Source: an uncultured Naasia sp. (GTDB lineage Bacteria; Actinomycetota; Actinomycetes; Actinomycetales; Microbacteriaceae). Taken from it: a DNA stretch of 64,000 nucleotides. Where the stretch lies: positions 434,001 through 498,000 of the forward strand of contig CAJYYA010000010.1 in NCBI GenBank assembly GCA_913778905.1, given 5' to 3'. The stretch's first letter is position 1. Every line of letters begins with the position of its first letter. The notes under the pieces are model-generated. The model searched no databases and was not told where the DNA came from. It was given only the letters and a program-made list of their open reading frames with translations. Shown here piece after piece: positions 52,281 to 63,737 of the stretch. The position numbers were made by a program, and so were the translations under genes.

Positions 52281-53365
52281 CCTGCGATCCTCCATCCACG
52301 TGCAGTCAGATCCGATTCGAGACGAGCGGCCGCTTCCGGGAGGACCGAGACCTCGACGATGCCGATCGGCGCCCCCGGCGAATGTTCGAGGCGGAGGTCT
52401 TCGAGGTTGACACCCAGCTCGCCGATCTCCGTGAGCAGCCGCGCCAGCTGACCCGGGGTGTCGTCGATGAGCACGATGAGCGAAGTGAACCGGGCGCTCC
52501 GTCCGTGCTTACCGGGCAGGCGGGCGACGCCCGCGTTCCCGGCCGCGAGCGTGTCGATCACGACGCGACGGGCGCCCTGCCCCGTGTCGGCATCCAGATC
52601 GCCGAGCGCGTCCACGACCACGCCGAGATCGGCGTGCAACTGAGCGAGCACCGCCGCGACGGGACCGGCGTTCGCGGTCAGGATCTGCAGCCACAGGCCG
52701 GGGTCGCTCGAGGCGATGCGAGTCGTATCGCGCAGGCCCTGTCCGGCGATGCCGAGCGCCTCCCCCGGCCCGTCGACGAGACGGCCCGCAAGCAGGGATG
52801 CGACGAGCTGGGGTGCATGCGACACGAGCGCGACACTCCTGTCGTGCTCGAGCACGGTCATCTCGATCGGGACGGCTCCGAGATCGAGGATGAGGTCTTC
52901 GGCGGCGGCCGCGCGCTGGTAGCTGATGCCGTCGTGGCCGGCGAGCACCCAGGGGCGCCCGAGGAACAGGTCGGCACGCGCGGCGGTCGGACCGGAGATC
53001 TCGCGGCCGGCCATCGGATGCGTGCCGATGTAGCGCGTCAGATCGGCACCGAGCTCGGTGAGCTCTCGAAGCGGTGCCATCTTGACGCTCGCGACATCCG
53101 TCACCAGTGCGTTCGGGAAACGCTCGAGCTCCGCGGCCACCACCGCGGCCGTCACGTCCGGCGGGACGCTGACGACGACGAGGATCGGATCGTCGCCCTG
53201 GGCGGGGGCCCGGCCCGCCCCGTACTCGATGGCCAGCCGCTGAGCCGACGGAGACAGGTCGGCGAGGATCACGTCGATCCCCCGCTGGGTGAGTCCGAGG
53301 CCGATGGAGGTGCCGAGCAGTCCGGTACCGACGACTCGCACCGCTCCTTGGAGGCGCCCGCTCAT
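52277..53365 (-). CDS. tyrA: Prephenate dehydrogenase
   Basis: The 362-residue protein has the NAD(P) loop VRVVGTGLLGTSIGLGL, YIGTHPMAGRE with the catalytic His, and LVSHAPQLVASLLAG. A C-terminal ACT-like domain (about 285-360; FTSLIVLIDDTPGQLARLLT) could give tyrosine feedback control. It makes hydroxyphenylpyruvate for tyrosine. Start and stop both overlap neighbours by four bases. Confidence 0.94.
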   Translation of the reverse strand: MSGRLQGAVRVVGTGLLGTSIGLGLTQRGIDVILADLSPSAQRLAIEYGAGRAPAQGDDPILVVVSVPPDVTAAVVAAELERFPNALVTDVASVKMAPLRELTELGADLTRYIGTHPMAGREISGPTAARADLFLGRPWVLAGHDGISYQRAAAAEDLILDLGAVPIEMTVLEHDRSVALVSHAPQLVASLLAGRLVDGPGEALGIAGQGLRDTTRIASSDPGLWLQILTANAGPVAAVLAQLHADLGVVVDALGDLDADTGQGARRVVIDTLAAGNAGVARLPGKHGRSARFTSLIVLIDDTPGQLARLLTEIGELGVNLEDLRLEHSPGAPIGIVEVSVLPEAAARLESDLTARGWRIAG

Positions 53366-54222
53366 CGGTGTTCCGGCCGTGACTCGTCCGAGGCGTCCTC
53401 GTGGGCGGTCGCCGCCGAGCCGTCGGACCCGCGCGACAGGGTGAGGACAGCGCCCAGCTCCTCCTTGCTCAAGTGTCGGGTCTTGCCGACGGGGAGCGAC
53501 CCCAGATGGAGCGGGCCGAAGCTGCGCCGGACCAGCTCGACCACCGGGTGCCCGACGGCGTCGAGCATCCGACGGACGATGCGGTTGCGACCCGAGTGGA
53601 GCGTGATCTCGACGAGGGAGTTACCGCGTCCCCCGCTGTGCGACTCCGGCAGCAGCCGGGCGCGGTCGGCGACGATGGGGCCGTCCTCGAGCTCGACGCC
53701 GGTGGTCAGCTGCTGGATGGTGCGCGGCTGGACCCGCCCCTCGACGAGGGCGATGTAGGTCTTCATGACCCCGAAGGACGGGTGCGCCAACACATGCGCC
53801 AGTTCGCCGTCGTTGGTGAGGAGCAGCAGCCCGGACGTGTCTTGGTCGAGGCGCCCGACATTGAACAGACGCTCCTCGAAGTCGTCCGTCCACTTCCGCA
53901 GGTCGGGCCGTCCCTGCTCGTCGCGGAGCGAGCTGACGACACCGGTCGGCTTGTTGAGCATGACGTACTGCTTGGTCACGTCCAGCTGAACGGCGGTGCC
54001 GTCGACCGCGACCCGGTCGGTCTCGGGGTCGATGCGTGTCCCGGGCTCCGTCACGGTGGCGCCGTTCACCTCGATGCGGCCCGCCGCGATCATGTCCTCG
54101 ACCACGCGACGCGATGCGACGCCGGCTGCGGCCAGGACCTTCTGCAGACGGACGCCGGAAGGCGGGGTGTCGCCGGGATCGGCGGAGAAGGCGTGGGAAG
54201 GCAACGGGTCAGAATCGACCAC
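53362..54222 (-). CDS. rluB: 23S rRNA pseudouridine synthase (RluB-type)
   Basis: The 286-residue protein has an N-terminal S4 domain (VRLQKVLAAAGVASRRVVED) and a pseudouridine-synthase domain with the catalytic Asp in NVGRLDQDTSGLLLLTNDGE, plus GRNRIVRRMLDAVGHPVVEL. It lies between scpB and tyrA as in many actinobacteria. The GTG start is three bases from the scpB stop. Confidence 0.94.
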   Translation of the reverse strand: MVDSDPLPSHAFSADPGDTPPSGVRLQKVLAAAGVASRRVVEDMIAAGRIEVNGATVTEPGTRIDPETDRVAVDGTAVQLDVTKQYVMLNKPTGVVSSLRDEQGRPDLRKWTDDFEERLFNVGRLDQDTSGLLLLTNDGELAHVLAHPSFGVMKTYIALVEGRVQPRTIQQLTTGVELEDGPIVADRARLLPESHSGGRGNSLVEITLHSGRNRIVRRMLDAVGHPVVELVRRSFGPLHLGSLPVGKTRHLSKEELGAVLTLSRGSDGSAATAHEDASDESRPEHR

Positions 54223-54224
54223 GG

Positions 54225-54932
54225 TCAGAGCTCCTGTCGGAAGGCCTCGACGTCGTCGTGACGGTCGAGTAGGGGTGAGATCGGCGGCAGTTCGTCGAGG
54301 CTGTTGATGCCGAGGTGGGTGAGGGTCAGGGGTGTGATGCCGTAGTGGATCGCACCGGTCTCGCTGTCCGCGTAGACCTCGGTGATGAGCCCGCGCGCGA
54401 CGAGGGTCCGGACGACGCCGTCGACGTTGACCGCACGGATCGCGGCGATCTGTCCACGGCTGATGGGTTGCTTGTAGGCGATGACGGCGAGGGTCTCGAG
54501 GGCGGCCGGTGACAGCTTGGCAGGATTCTGGGTCACCACGAAGTCGCGGACGACGTGATCGAACTCCACGCGCGAGTAGATCCGCCAGCCGCCGCCGACC
54601 TCCCGCAACTCGAAGCCGCGTCGGACTCCCCCGCCCGCACCGTCGTAATCGAGGACGAGCCGGGCTACCGCCTGACGTACGGCAGAGACGGGCCGATCGA
54701 CGGCTGTGGCCAGTGCGACGAGCGGCTGGGGCTCGTCGGCGACCATCAGGACCGCTTCGAGGGCTCTCTCGAGCGGGAGGCCCGCCGCGCCCGAGGCGCC
54801 GTCGAGCGGCACGGCGGGATCGGGTTCCGCAGGGATCAGACCGAGCAGGCGGGCGACCGGCTCGATGGGAGCTCCGGCGGTGGGCGCGACCCGAGCTCGC
54901 TCGCCACCGGTCTCGCCGACGTCAGTCGTCAT
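54225..54932 (-). CDS. scpB: Segregation and condensation protein ScpB
   Basis: The 235-residue protein has ALEAVLMVADEPQPLVALAT, FELREVGGGWRIYSR, SPAALETLAVIAYKQPISRG and ITEVYADSETGAIHYGIT, the two winged helices of ScpB. The N-terminal 50 residues are a low-complexity Ala/Pro/Glu extension. It joins ScpA and SMC in chromosome condensation. Its ATG overlaps the end of scpA by 11 bases. Confidence 0.95.
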   Translation of the reverse strand: MTTDVGETGGERARVAPTAGAPIEPVARLLGLIPAEPDPAVPLDGASGAAGLPLERALEAVLMVADEPQPLVALATAVDRPVSAVRQAVARLVLDYDGAGGGVRRGFELREVGGGWRIYSRVEFDHVVRDFVVTQNPAKLSPAALETLAVIAYKQPISRGQIAAIRAVNVDGVVRTLVARGLITEVYADSETGAIHYGITPLTLTHLGINSLDELPPISPLLDRHDDVEAFRQEL

Positions 54933-55746
54933 AGTCGTTCCCCAGTGCGGCGAGGCGGGAGTCGTCCCACTCGCGAGCGGTCCAGCGGATGACGAGATCG
55001 CCGAGCGGGACGACCTGCTCGAACGATACGAAGTCGCCCCGGTAGAGCTCGAGGAGCGCCAGGAATCGGGCGACGACGACGGCACGTTCGTCCGCCTCGC
55101 CGACGAGGTCGCGGAACGACACCGGGACGCCTGAACGCAGAACGGCGACGACGACGGCGGCCTGCTCGCGGATGCTGACGGGCGGCGCGTGCAGGTGTCC
55201 GAGAGCCACCTCGGGCACCGGGCGAGGTTCGAGCGCCGCGCTCGCGATCCGGGCGAAGTCGGCCAGCGAGGTGGTCCACACGAGCTCAGGCGTCTGCTCA
55301 CGGAACCGCTCCTCGAGACGCACCGCACGGTAGCGGCGAGCACCCTCGACCGCGAACACATCCGACATCCACGCGGCCGCTTGCTTGAACGCGCGGTATT
55401 GCAGGAGACGGGCGAAGAGGAGGTCGCGAGCTTCGAGGAGAGCCACGTCCTCGGCATCGACGAGCTCTCCCTGCGGCAGGAGTCCGACGATCTTGAGATC
55501 GAGCAACGTGGCCGCGACGACGAGGAACTCGCTCGCCTCATCGAGACGGCCTTCCGCATCGAGAGCGCGCAGGTAGCGGATGAACTCGTCGGTGATCCGC
55601 GACAGCGAGATCTCGGTGATGTCGAGCTCATGCGATGCGATGAGCGAGAGCAGGAGATCGAACGGCCCGTCGAAGCTTCCGACCGCGACGGTGAAATGCG
55701 ACGGTGAGGCGGGCGCCTCCGCCGTGCCCTCGGCGACGTCGAGCAC
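54922..55746 (-). CDS. scpA: Segregation and condensation protein ScpA
   Basis: The 274-residue protein has FDGPFDLLLSLIASHELDIT, SRITDEFIRYLRAL, EFLVVAATLLDLKIVGLLP and a C-terminal FLALLELYRGDFVSFEQVVP winged helix. It is the kleisin that bridges SMC heads. The start is a GTG with parA immediately upstream (14 bases). Confidence 0.95.
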   Translation of the reverse strand: MLDVAEGTAEAPASPSHFTVAVGSFDGPFDLLLSLIASHELDITEISLSRITDEFIRYLRALDAEGRLDEASEFLVVAATLLDLKIVGLLPQGELVDAEDVALLEARDLLFARLLQYRAFKQAAAWMSDVFAVEGARRYRAVRLEERFREQTPELVWTTSLADFARIASAALEPRPVPEVALGHLHAPPVSIREQAAVVVAVLRSGVPVSFRDLVGEADERAVVVARFLALLELYRGDFVSFEQVVPLGDLVIRWTAREWDDSRLAALGNDYDD

Positions 55747-55760
55747 CGCTGACCGGTGAT

Positions 55761-56645
55761 TCAGGCGAACGCGCCGCGATCGACGAGCTCGCAGGCGAGC
55801 TGACGGTAGGCCTTGGCCGCCGCGTGCTCGGGAGCGAACTCGATGATCGGGACTCCCGCGACCGACGCGTCGGGGAACTTGATGGTGCGACCGATCACGG
55901 TCTCGAGCACCTTGTCATCGAACGCCTCGACGACGCGCTGCAGGACCTCGCGGGCGTGGAGCGTGCGCGAGTCGTACATGGTGGCGAGGATCCCGTCGAG
56001 CTGGATGGCCGGGTTGAGCCGGTCCTGGACCTTCTCGATGGTCTCGACGAGCAGGGCGACACCGCGGAGCGCGAAGAACTCGCACTCGAGCGGGATGAGC
56101 ACACCGTGGCTCGCGGACAGCGCGTTGACGGTGAGCAGACCGAGCGACGGCTGGCAGTCGATGAGGATGACGTCGTAGCTGTCGGTGATCCGGCGCAGCA
56201 CGCGGGCGAGGGTCTGCTCGCGGGCGACCTCGTTGACGAGATGCACCTCGGCGGCCGAGAGGTCGATGTTCGCGGGGATGATGTCGAGACCCGGGATGGT
56301 CGTCTGCTGAATCGCCTCGTGCGGGTCGCGCACGTTACCGATCAGGAGGTCGTAGACGGTGACGACGTCGTGCGTGTCGGCGCCGAGGCCCGCGGAGAGC
56401 GCACCCTGCGGGTCGAAGTCGATGACGAGGACCTTGCGGCCGTACTCGGCCAGCGCAGCGCCCAGATTGATGGTGGTCGTCGTCTTTCCGACCCCGCCCT
56501 TCTGGTTGCAGAGCGAGACGACGCGTGCCGGACCGTGCTCGGACAGCGGCGCCGGAACGGCGAATTCGCGCTTGGGCCGGCCGGTCGGGCCGTTGGGGAC
56601 GCCAGCGGCGTCCGGCGTAGTCACGGTGGTGGTGTTGTGCGTCAT
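55761..56645 (-). CDS. ParA family ATPase
   Basis: The 294-residue protein has the deviant Walker A in SLCNQKGGVGKTTTTINLGA near 44-63, VLVIDFDPQGALSAGLG and DVILIDCQPSLGLLTVNALS. It lies between xerD and scpA, where actinobacteria carry a second, oriC-distant ParA. No parB follows, so it is probably a chromosome-organisation ParA acting with ScpAB. Confidence 0.92.
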   Translation of the reverse strand: MTHNTTTVTTPDAAGVPNGPTGRPKREFAVPAPLSEHGPARVVSLCNQKGGVGKTTTTINLGAALAEYGRKVLVIDFDPQGALSAGLGADTHDVVTVYDLLIGNVRDPHEAIQQTTIPGLDIIPANIDLSAAEVHLVNEVAREQTLARVLRRITDSYDVILIDCQPSLGLLTVNALSASHGVLIPLECEFFALRGVALLVETIEKVQDRLNPAIQLDGILATMYDSRTLHAREVLQRVVEAFDDKVLETVIGRTIKFPDASVAGVPIIEFAPEHAAAKAYRQLACELVDRGAFA

Positions 56646-56711
56646 CCCGACGTTCCTCGACTCTTGCGACGGCGTACTTGTCTCTTCCCCGCCGATGAGT
56701 CTAGGCCGACC

Positions 56712-57608
56712 TCATCGCGCGCGAGGGTGGCTCGCCGCGTAGACGTCGCGGAGGGTGTCGATCGTCACGAGCGTGTAGAGCTGAGTCGTCGCGACCGAGG
56801 CGTGACCGAGCAGCTCCTGCACGACGCGCACGTCCGCCCCACCCGCCAGAAGGTGCGTCGCGAACGAGTGCCGGAGCGTGTGCGGCGACAGTTCCACATC
56901 GAGGTGAGCCCGCTTCGCGGCCGCTCGGATGCTGAGCCAGGCGCTCTGCCGCGACATCCGGGCGCCGCGGGGGCCGAGGAAGAGCGCGGGGGTCGAGAGT
57001 CCTGCCGACGACCAGGCCGGGCGCACACGGACGAGGTAATCCTGAACCGCGGTCGACGCGAACCGGCCGACGGGCACGATCCGCTGCTTGCCGCCCTTGC
57101 CTCGCAACCGGAGGCTCCGCTCCTCCCCCAGGTCGTCGACGTCGAGCGAGACGGCCTCGGTGATGCGGGCACCCGTCGCGTAGAGGAGCTCGAGGAGTGC
57201 TCGATCGCGCATCCGGACGGGGTCGTCGCCCTCGCAGGCGGACAGGAGAGCGGCGACCTGGTCGATCGTCAGCGCTTTGGGCAGCCGCATCGCGAGCTTC
57301 GGCACCCGGACGTCGGCGGTCGGATCCGCGTCGGTGACCCGCTCGTCGACGAGGAACCGGTGGAGGCCCCGCACGCTCGACAGCATGCGCCGCACCGATG
57401 CCGCGGACCGTCCGGCCTCGTTGAGGCGGCGTGAGAAATCCGCGATGTCCGATGGCGTCAGTACGACGATGTCCGGCTTCCCCACCTCGTCGAGGTGGGT
57501 GCGGTAGACCTCGAGATCGCGCCGGTAGGCCGACACCGTGTTCTCCGCGAGGCCGCGCTCCACGCGGACATGGCGCAGGTAGTCGGCGACGGCCCGTTCC
57601 GGCGTCAT
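56712..57608 (-). CDS. xerD: Site-specific tyrosine recombinase XerD
   Basis: The 298-residue protein has the N-terminal SAM-like core-binding domain (YLRHVRVERGLAENTVSAYR) and the catalytic domain with Arg in LLYATGARITEAVSL, the [20 protein letters not shown] block, GHASVATTQLYT and the Tyr. It resolves chromosome dimers at dif. The ATG lies one base from the NUDIX stop. It belongs to the housekeeping cluster, not to the island. Confidence 0.94.
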   Translation of the reverse strand: MTPERAVADYLRHVRVERGLAENTVSAYRRDLEVYRTHLDEVGKPDIVVLTPSDIADFSRRLNEAGRSAASVRRMLSSVRGLHRFLVDERVTDADPTADVRVPKLAMRLPKALTIDQVAALLSACEGDDPVRMRDRALLELLYATGARITEAVSLDVDDLGEERSLRLRGKGGKQRIVPVGRFASTAVQDYLVRVRPAWSSAGLSTPALFLGPRGARMSRQSAWLSIRAAAKRAHLDVELSPHTLRHSFATHLLAGGADVRVVQELLGHASVATTQLYTLVTIDTLRDVYAASHPRAR

Positions 57609-57609
57609 C

Positions 57610-60023
<2,414 letters not shown>

Positions 60024-60061
60024 TTAGACGCCGCTCATCCACCGTTCACCCGACGTCCGTG

Positions 60062-61768
60062 TCACTTCCGACCCGCGACGGCCAGGAGTTCACGGGCGTG
60101 GGCGAGCCCGGTGTCGGAGTCGGGGAGGCCGGAGAGCAGGCGCGCCATCTCGGCGACGCGCTCGTCGCCGTCGAGCCGACGGACGCTCGACTCGGTGACG
60201 TCGCCCGAACGGTCCTTCTCGACGCGCAGATGGTTGGTCGCGAAGGCCGCGACCTGCGCGAGGTGGGTCACGACGATGACCTGCGCCTGCTCGGCGAGTC
60301 GGGCGAGTCGTCGGCCGATCTCGATCGCGGCCGCGCCGCCTACGCCGGCGTCGACCTCGTCGAACACGAACGTCGGCACCGATCCGCCCTGGGCCAGCAC
60401 GACCTCGATGGCGAGCATGATGCGCGACAGCTCACCGCCGGAGGCGCCCTTCCCGAGCGGACGGGGCTCCCCGCCGGGGTGCGGCTGGAGCAGCAGCTGA
60501 ACGGCGTCTCGACCCGACGACGTGAAGTCGTCGCGGCCGCGGACGTCGACGAGGAGACGGGCGTCGGGCATGGCCAGGGCGCTCAGCTCGGCACTGACCG
60601 CGTCCGACAAGCGAGCTCCCGCCGCGCCGCGGATCGCCGAGAGCTCGTCGGCGAGTTCGGCCACGACGACTGCGTCGGCGGCGACCTCGGACTGCAACGA
60701 TTCGATGCGATCCGAGTCCGTGTCGAGCTCCAGCAGGCGGGCGCTTCCGCCTTCGAGGAACGCGAGCGCATCCTCGAGGGTGGGGCCGTACTTCCGGACG
60801 AGCAGCGTCAGTTCGGCGATGCGCTGCTGAACGAGTTCGAGCTCCCGGGCCGAATCGAGGTCGAACCCGGCGGCGTACCCGGCCAGACCCGCTGCCGCGT
60901 CGGTCGCTTGATACGCCAGGGCGTCGACCTGCTCGGCGAGAGCCGAGAGCTCTGGATCGAGTGCTGCCGCTCGTTCGAGGGAGCGTCGGGCTGCCGCAAG
61001 GAGCGACAGGATGTCGCGCTCCTCATCCGGTGAATCGGAGGACAGCAGTTCGTGCGCTTCGGCCGCGGCGAGGCGCAGCTCCTCGGCGTTGCTCAGGCGC
61101 TCGGCCCGGCGGGTGAGCTCGTCGAGTTCGCCCGCCTGCGGCGCCAGCACCTCGATCTCCGCGAGTTGTGCTCGCAGCTCGTCGGCTTCGGCCGCTCGCG
61201 CGTCGCGGTCGGCGACGAGCCGCTCGTGCTCGTCACGACCCGCCGTCCATCGGGTGAAGGCGGTGTGGTAGTCGGTCAGGACGGCTCGAAGCTCCTCGCC
61301 CGCGAAACGGTCGAGCGCTTCGCGCTGTGCCGCGGCCGATTTGAGCCGGATCTGATCGGACTGGCCGTGCACCACGACGAGGTGCTCGGCGAGCTCGGCC
61401 AACAGGGCGGCCGGCGCCGAGCGACCACCGACCGACGCCCGTGACCGCCCCTCGGCCGCGATGGTGCGCGACACGACGAGTTCGCCGCGGCCGTCACCGA
61501 GAGGCTCGACATCTCCCCCCGCATCGGCGACCCGTTCGGCGACCACTCCGTCGGTGGGGACGAGCCAGCGGGCATCGACGCTCGCGCGGTCGGCTCCGGA
61601 ACGGATCACGCCCGCATCAGCACGTTCGCCGAGCAGGAGTCCGACGGCCGTCACGACCATGGTCTTGCCCGCACCGGTCTCTCCGGTGAGCGCCGTGAAA
61701 CCCGTGCCGAGCGGCAGGGTGGCCTCGCCGATGACACCCAGGCCACGGATCCCGATCTCTTCGATCAT
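60062..61768 (-). CDS. recN: DNA repair protein RecN
   Basis: The 568-residue SMC-like protein has Walker A TALTGETGAGKTMVVTAVG near 29-47, VVHGQSDQIRL, long coiled coils (about 180-380), a signature LGKGASGGELSRIMLAIEVV and Walker B TFVFDEVDAGVGG. It acts in double-strand break repair. The ATG overlaps the nadK stop (ATGA). Confidence 0.96.
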   Translation of the reverse strand: MIEEIGIRGLGVIGEATLPLGTGFTALTGETGAGKTMVVTAVGLLLGERADAGVIRSGADRASVDARWLVPTDGVVAERVADAGGDVEPLGDGRGELVVSRTIAAEGRSRASVGGRSAPAALLAELAEHLVVVHGQSDQIRLKSAAAQREALDRFAGEELRAVLTDYHTAFTRWTAGRDEHERLVADRDARAAEADELRAQLAEIEVLAPQAGELDELTRRAERLSNAEELRLAAAEAHELLSSDSPDEERDILSLLAAARRSLERAAALDPELSALAEQVDALAYQATDAAAGLAGYAAGFDLDSARELELVQQRIAELTLLVRKYGPTLEDALAFLEGGSARLLELDTDSDRIESLQSEVAADAVVVAELADELSAIRGAAGARLSDAVSAELSALAMPDARLLVDVRGRDDFTSSGRDAVQLLLQPHPGGEPRPLGKGASGGELSRIMLAIEVVLAQGGSVPTFVFDEVDAGVGGAAAIEIGRRLARLAEQAQVIVVTHLAQVAAFATNHLRVEKDRSGDVTESSVRRLDGDERVAEMARLLSGLPDSDTGLAHARELLAVAGRK

Positions 61769-62721
61769 GAACTCACCGGTCCTCGCCAGCCCGTGACGGG
61801 CAGATCGAACTTGCGCACCAGACGGTCCGTGAACGCACCCCGAGCCAGTCGGGCCAGCCGCACCGGAGTGGCGGAGCGCGCCACCTCGACCCGGGCGCCC
61901 GGTGCGAGATCGTGGGCGCGACGGCCGTCGCAGAACAGGACGCCGACTCCATCGGTTCGACGTTGCACCTCGATGGCGAGCATCGAGGTGGGCGCGACCA
62001 CGAGCGGACGGGCGAAGAGGGCATGGGCCGCCAGGGGAACGACGAGCATGGCGTCGATGTTGGGCCACACGATCGGGCCGCCCGCCGAGAAGGCGTAGGC
62101 GGTCGAACCGGTAGGGGTGGCGACCACCGCGCCGTCGCACCCGAAAGCCGACAGCGGCCGACCACCGATCTCGATGACCAGTTCGAGCATGCGCTCGCGA
62201 CTGGCCTTCTCCACCGTGGCCTCGTTCAAGGCCCAGCTCTCGTAGACCGTCTCTCCGGCCACCACCACCCGGACGTCGATCGTCATGCGTTCCTCGACCT
62301 GGTAGTCCCGCGCGAGAGCTCGCCGGATGGTCTCGCCGAGATCTTCGCGCTCGGCCTCCGCGAGGAAGCCGACGTGGCCGAGATTGACTCCGAGCAGCGG
62401 CACCGTGGTCCCACGGACGAGTTCCGCCGCGCGGAGGATCGTGCCGTCACCGCCGAGGACGACGACGAGCTCGAGGCAGTCGGGCTCGACGCTCTCGAAG
62501 CTGATCACCTCGAGGCCGAGGTCCGGTGCGAAAGCCGCGAGGTCCCGTCGTTCGCTCTCCAGCTGAACGGGGGTCACCCCCTGCTCGACCAGACGGGAGA
62601 TGACCGCGGACGCGGCTTCGAGGGACTCGGTGCGCCCGGTATGCGAGACGACGAGCATCCGGCGCTCCGCGGCGGGGAACTCCGGCACCGGCGCGAGGGC
62701 GGGCGAGGCGGGCACTGTCAC
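61765..62721 (-). CDS. nadK: NAD kinase
   Basis: The protein has RRMLVVSHTGRTESLEAASA, the nucleotide motif VVVLGGDGTILRAAELV, LGVNLGHVGFLAEAE and the diagnostic GCDGAVVATPTGSTAYAFSA. It phosphorylates NAD to NADP. The start is ambiguous: GTG 62721 overlaps the tlyA stop in the GTGA manner of this operon (318 residues), but its ribosome-binding site is too close; ATG 62754 (MGAPTFLDRW) gives 329 residues with no clear site. Confidence 0.93.
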   Translation of the reverse strand: MTVPASPALAPVPEFPAAERRMLVVSHTGRTESLEAASAVISRLVEQGVTPVQLESERRDLAAFAPDLGLEVISFESVEPDCLELVVVLGGDGTILRAAELVRGTTVPLLGVNLGHVGFLAEAEREDLGETIRRALARDYQVEERMTIDVRVVVAGETVYESWALNEATVEKASRERMLELVIEIGGRPLSAFGCDGAVVATPTGSTAYAFSAGGPIVWPNIDAMLVVPLAAHALFARPLVVAPTSMLAIEVQRRTDGVGVLFCDGRRAHDLAPGARVEVARSATPVRLARLARGAFTDRLVRKFDLPVTGWRGPVSS

Positions 62722-63521
62722 GCTCCAGCGATCGAGGAAAGTCGGTGCTCCCATTCTGAGGGGTTCGCACCTCGGGATGAGCTGAGGTGGAGAAGGTACT
62801 CGTGGTTGCCGGCGCCGCCCAGGATCGGGGAGGAGATGAGGCCGGCGGTGCCGAGACCCGCATCCCACGCCTCCCAGAGCACGGCTGCGATCGCATCGGC
62901 ACGGAGGCCCGCGTCGCGCACGATCCCCTCGCGGATTCCCGTCCGTCCCACTTCGAACTGCGGCTTGATCAGGACAACGAGATCCGCGTCGTCGGCCGCC
63001 ACCGATGCAAGAGGCGTCAACACATGCTTGAGCGAGATGAAGGAGAGGTCGGCCACCAGGATGCGCGGCTTCTCCGCAGATCCGGTGAGCGCGGCGAAGG
63101 CCGCACCGTCGAGATCACGCACGTTCACACCCTCGTGCGAGTCGACCCGCGCGTCGACGGCCAGGGGAAGCGCCAGCTGGCCGTGGCCCACGTCGACAGC
63201 GATCACTCGGCGTGCACCGCGTTCGAGCAGGACCTGGGTGAAACCACCTGTGGACGCCCCGGCGTCGAGGGCCAGGCGGTCGGTCACGTCGATGCGGAAA
63301 CCGTCGAGGGCGGCGATCAGCTTGTGCGCGCCCCGACTGACGTAGTGGTCGGTCCCCGATACCTCGATGACGGCTCCTGCGGTCACCCGGTGCGATGCCT
63401 TCCGGATCTCGGTGCCCTCCACTCGGACGGAGCCGCTCTCGATCAGCTGAGCGGCCACACTCCGGGAGCGGGCCAAGCCCAGCGCGACCAGGGCGGCGTC
63501 CAACCGCGACTGCTCAGCCAT
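62718..63521 (-). CDS. tlyA: TlyA family rRNA 2'-O-methyltransferase/hemolysin
   Basis: The 267-residue protein has an N-terminal S4 domain (SRLDAALVALGLARSRSVAA; SGSVRVEGTEIRKASHRVTA) and an FtsJ-like methyltransferase (LALDAGASTGGFTQVLLERG; ILVADLSFISLKHVLTPLAS; LVVLIKPQFEVG). TlyA methylates 16S and 23S rRNA at cytidines. It overlaps a small upstream gene by eight bases. ATG 63521 chosen over 63527. Confidence 0.94.
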   Translation of the reverse strand: MAEQSRLDAALVALGLARSRSVAAQLIESGSVRVEGTEIRKASHRVTAGAVIEVSGTDHYVSRGAHKLIAALDGFRIDVTDRLALDAGASTGGFTQVLLERGARRVIAVDVGHGQLALPLAVDARVDSHEGVNVRDLDGAAFAALTGSAEKPRILVADLSFISLKHVLTPLASVAADDADLVVLIKPQFEVGRTGIREGIVRDAGLRADAIAAVLWEAWDAGLGTAGLISSPILGGAGNHEYLLHLSSSRGANPSEWEHRLSSIAGA

Positions 63522-63648
63522 GCCCATCGGTCTCCAACTCGAGACGCAGTGCGTCGAGGAGGAGGGCGTACGAGGCGGCACGCTGGTCGAGCGGCGAGTC
63601 GCCGATGGCCCGGAGGTCGGGAACGCGGTTCTGATCGGCGGACGACAC
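63514..63648 (-). CDS. Small conserved protein upstream of tlyA
   Basis: The 44-residue product starts at GTG 63648: MSSADQNRVPDLRAIGDSPL, then DQRAASYALLLDALRLELET and DGHG. It has a short helix-forming pattern and overlaps tlyA by eight bases, so it is translated together with it. Similar very short genes precede tlyA in many actinobacteria (from memory), often after a HAD phosphatase gene that is not visible here. Its function is unknown. Confidence 0.65.
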   Translation of the reverse strand: MSSADQNRVPDLRAIGDSPLDQRAASYALLLDALRLELETDGHG

Positions 63649-63713
63649 CGCTTCACGCTACCCGTTCCGCCTCCGCCCACGTCGCGACGCACACGCCGCC
63701 TGGCATTGCCGCA

Positions 63714-63732
63714 AAGGTTAGGCTAGCCTTAC
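63714..63732 (+). promoter_or_regulatory. DtxR/IdeR-type iron box
   Basis: AAGGTTAGGCTAGCCTTAC closely matches the DtxR/IdeR consensus TTAGGTTAGSCTAACCTAA. It ends six bases before the GTG of an iron-siderophore lipoprotein and covers the likely -10, so iron-loaded repressor would block a probably leaderless transcript. Confidence 0.82.
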
Positions 63733-63737
63733 CAACC

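Noticed and set aside
56712-57608. xerD as the integrase of the island
   Set aside because: It is in the conserved pyrG-NUDIX-xerD-parA order more than 30 kb away and has typical XerD sequence.
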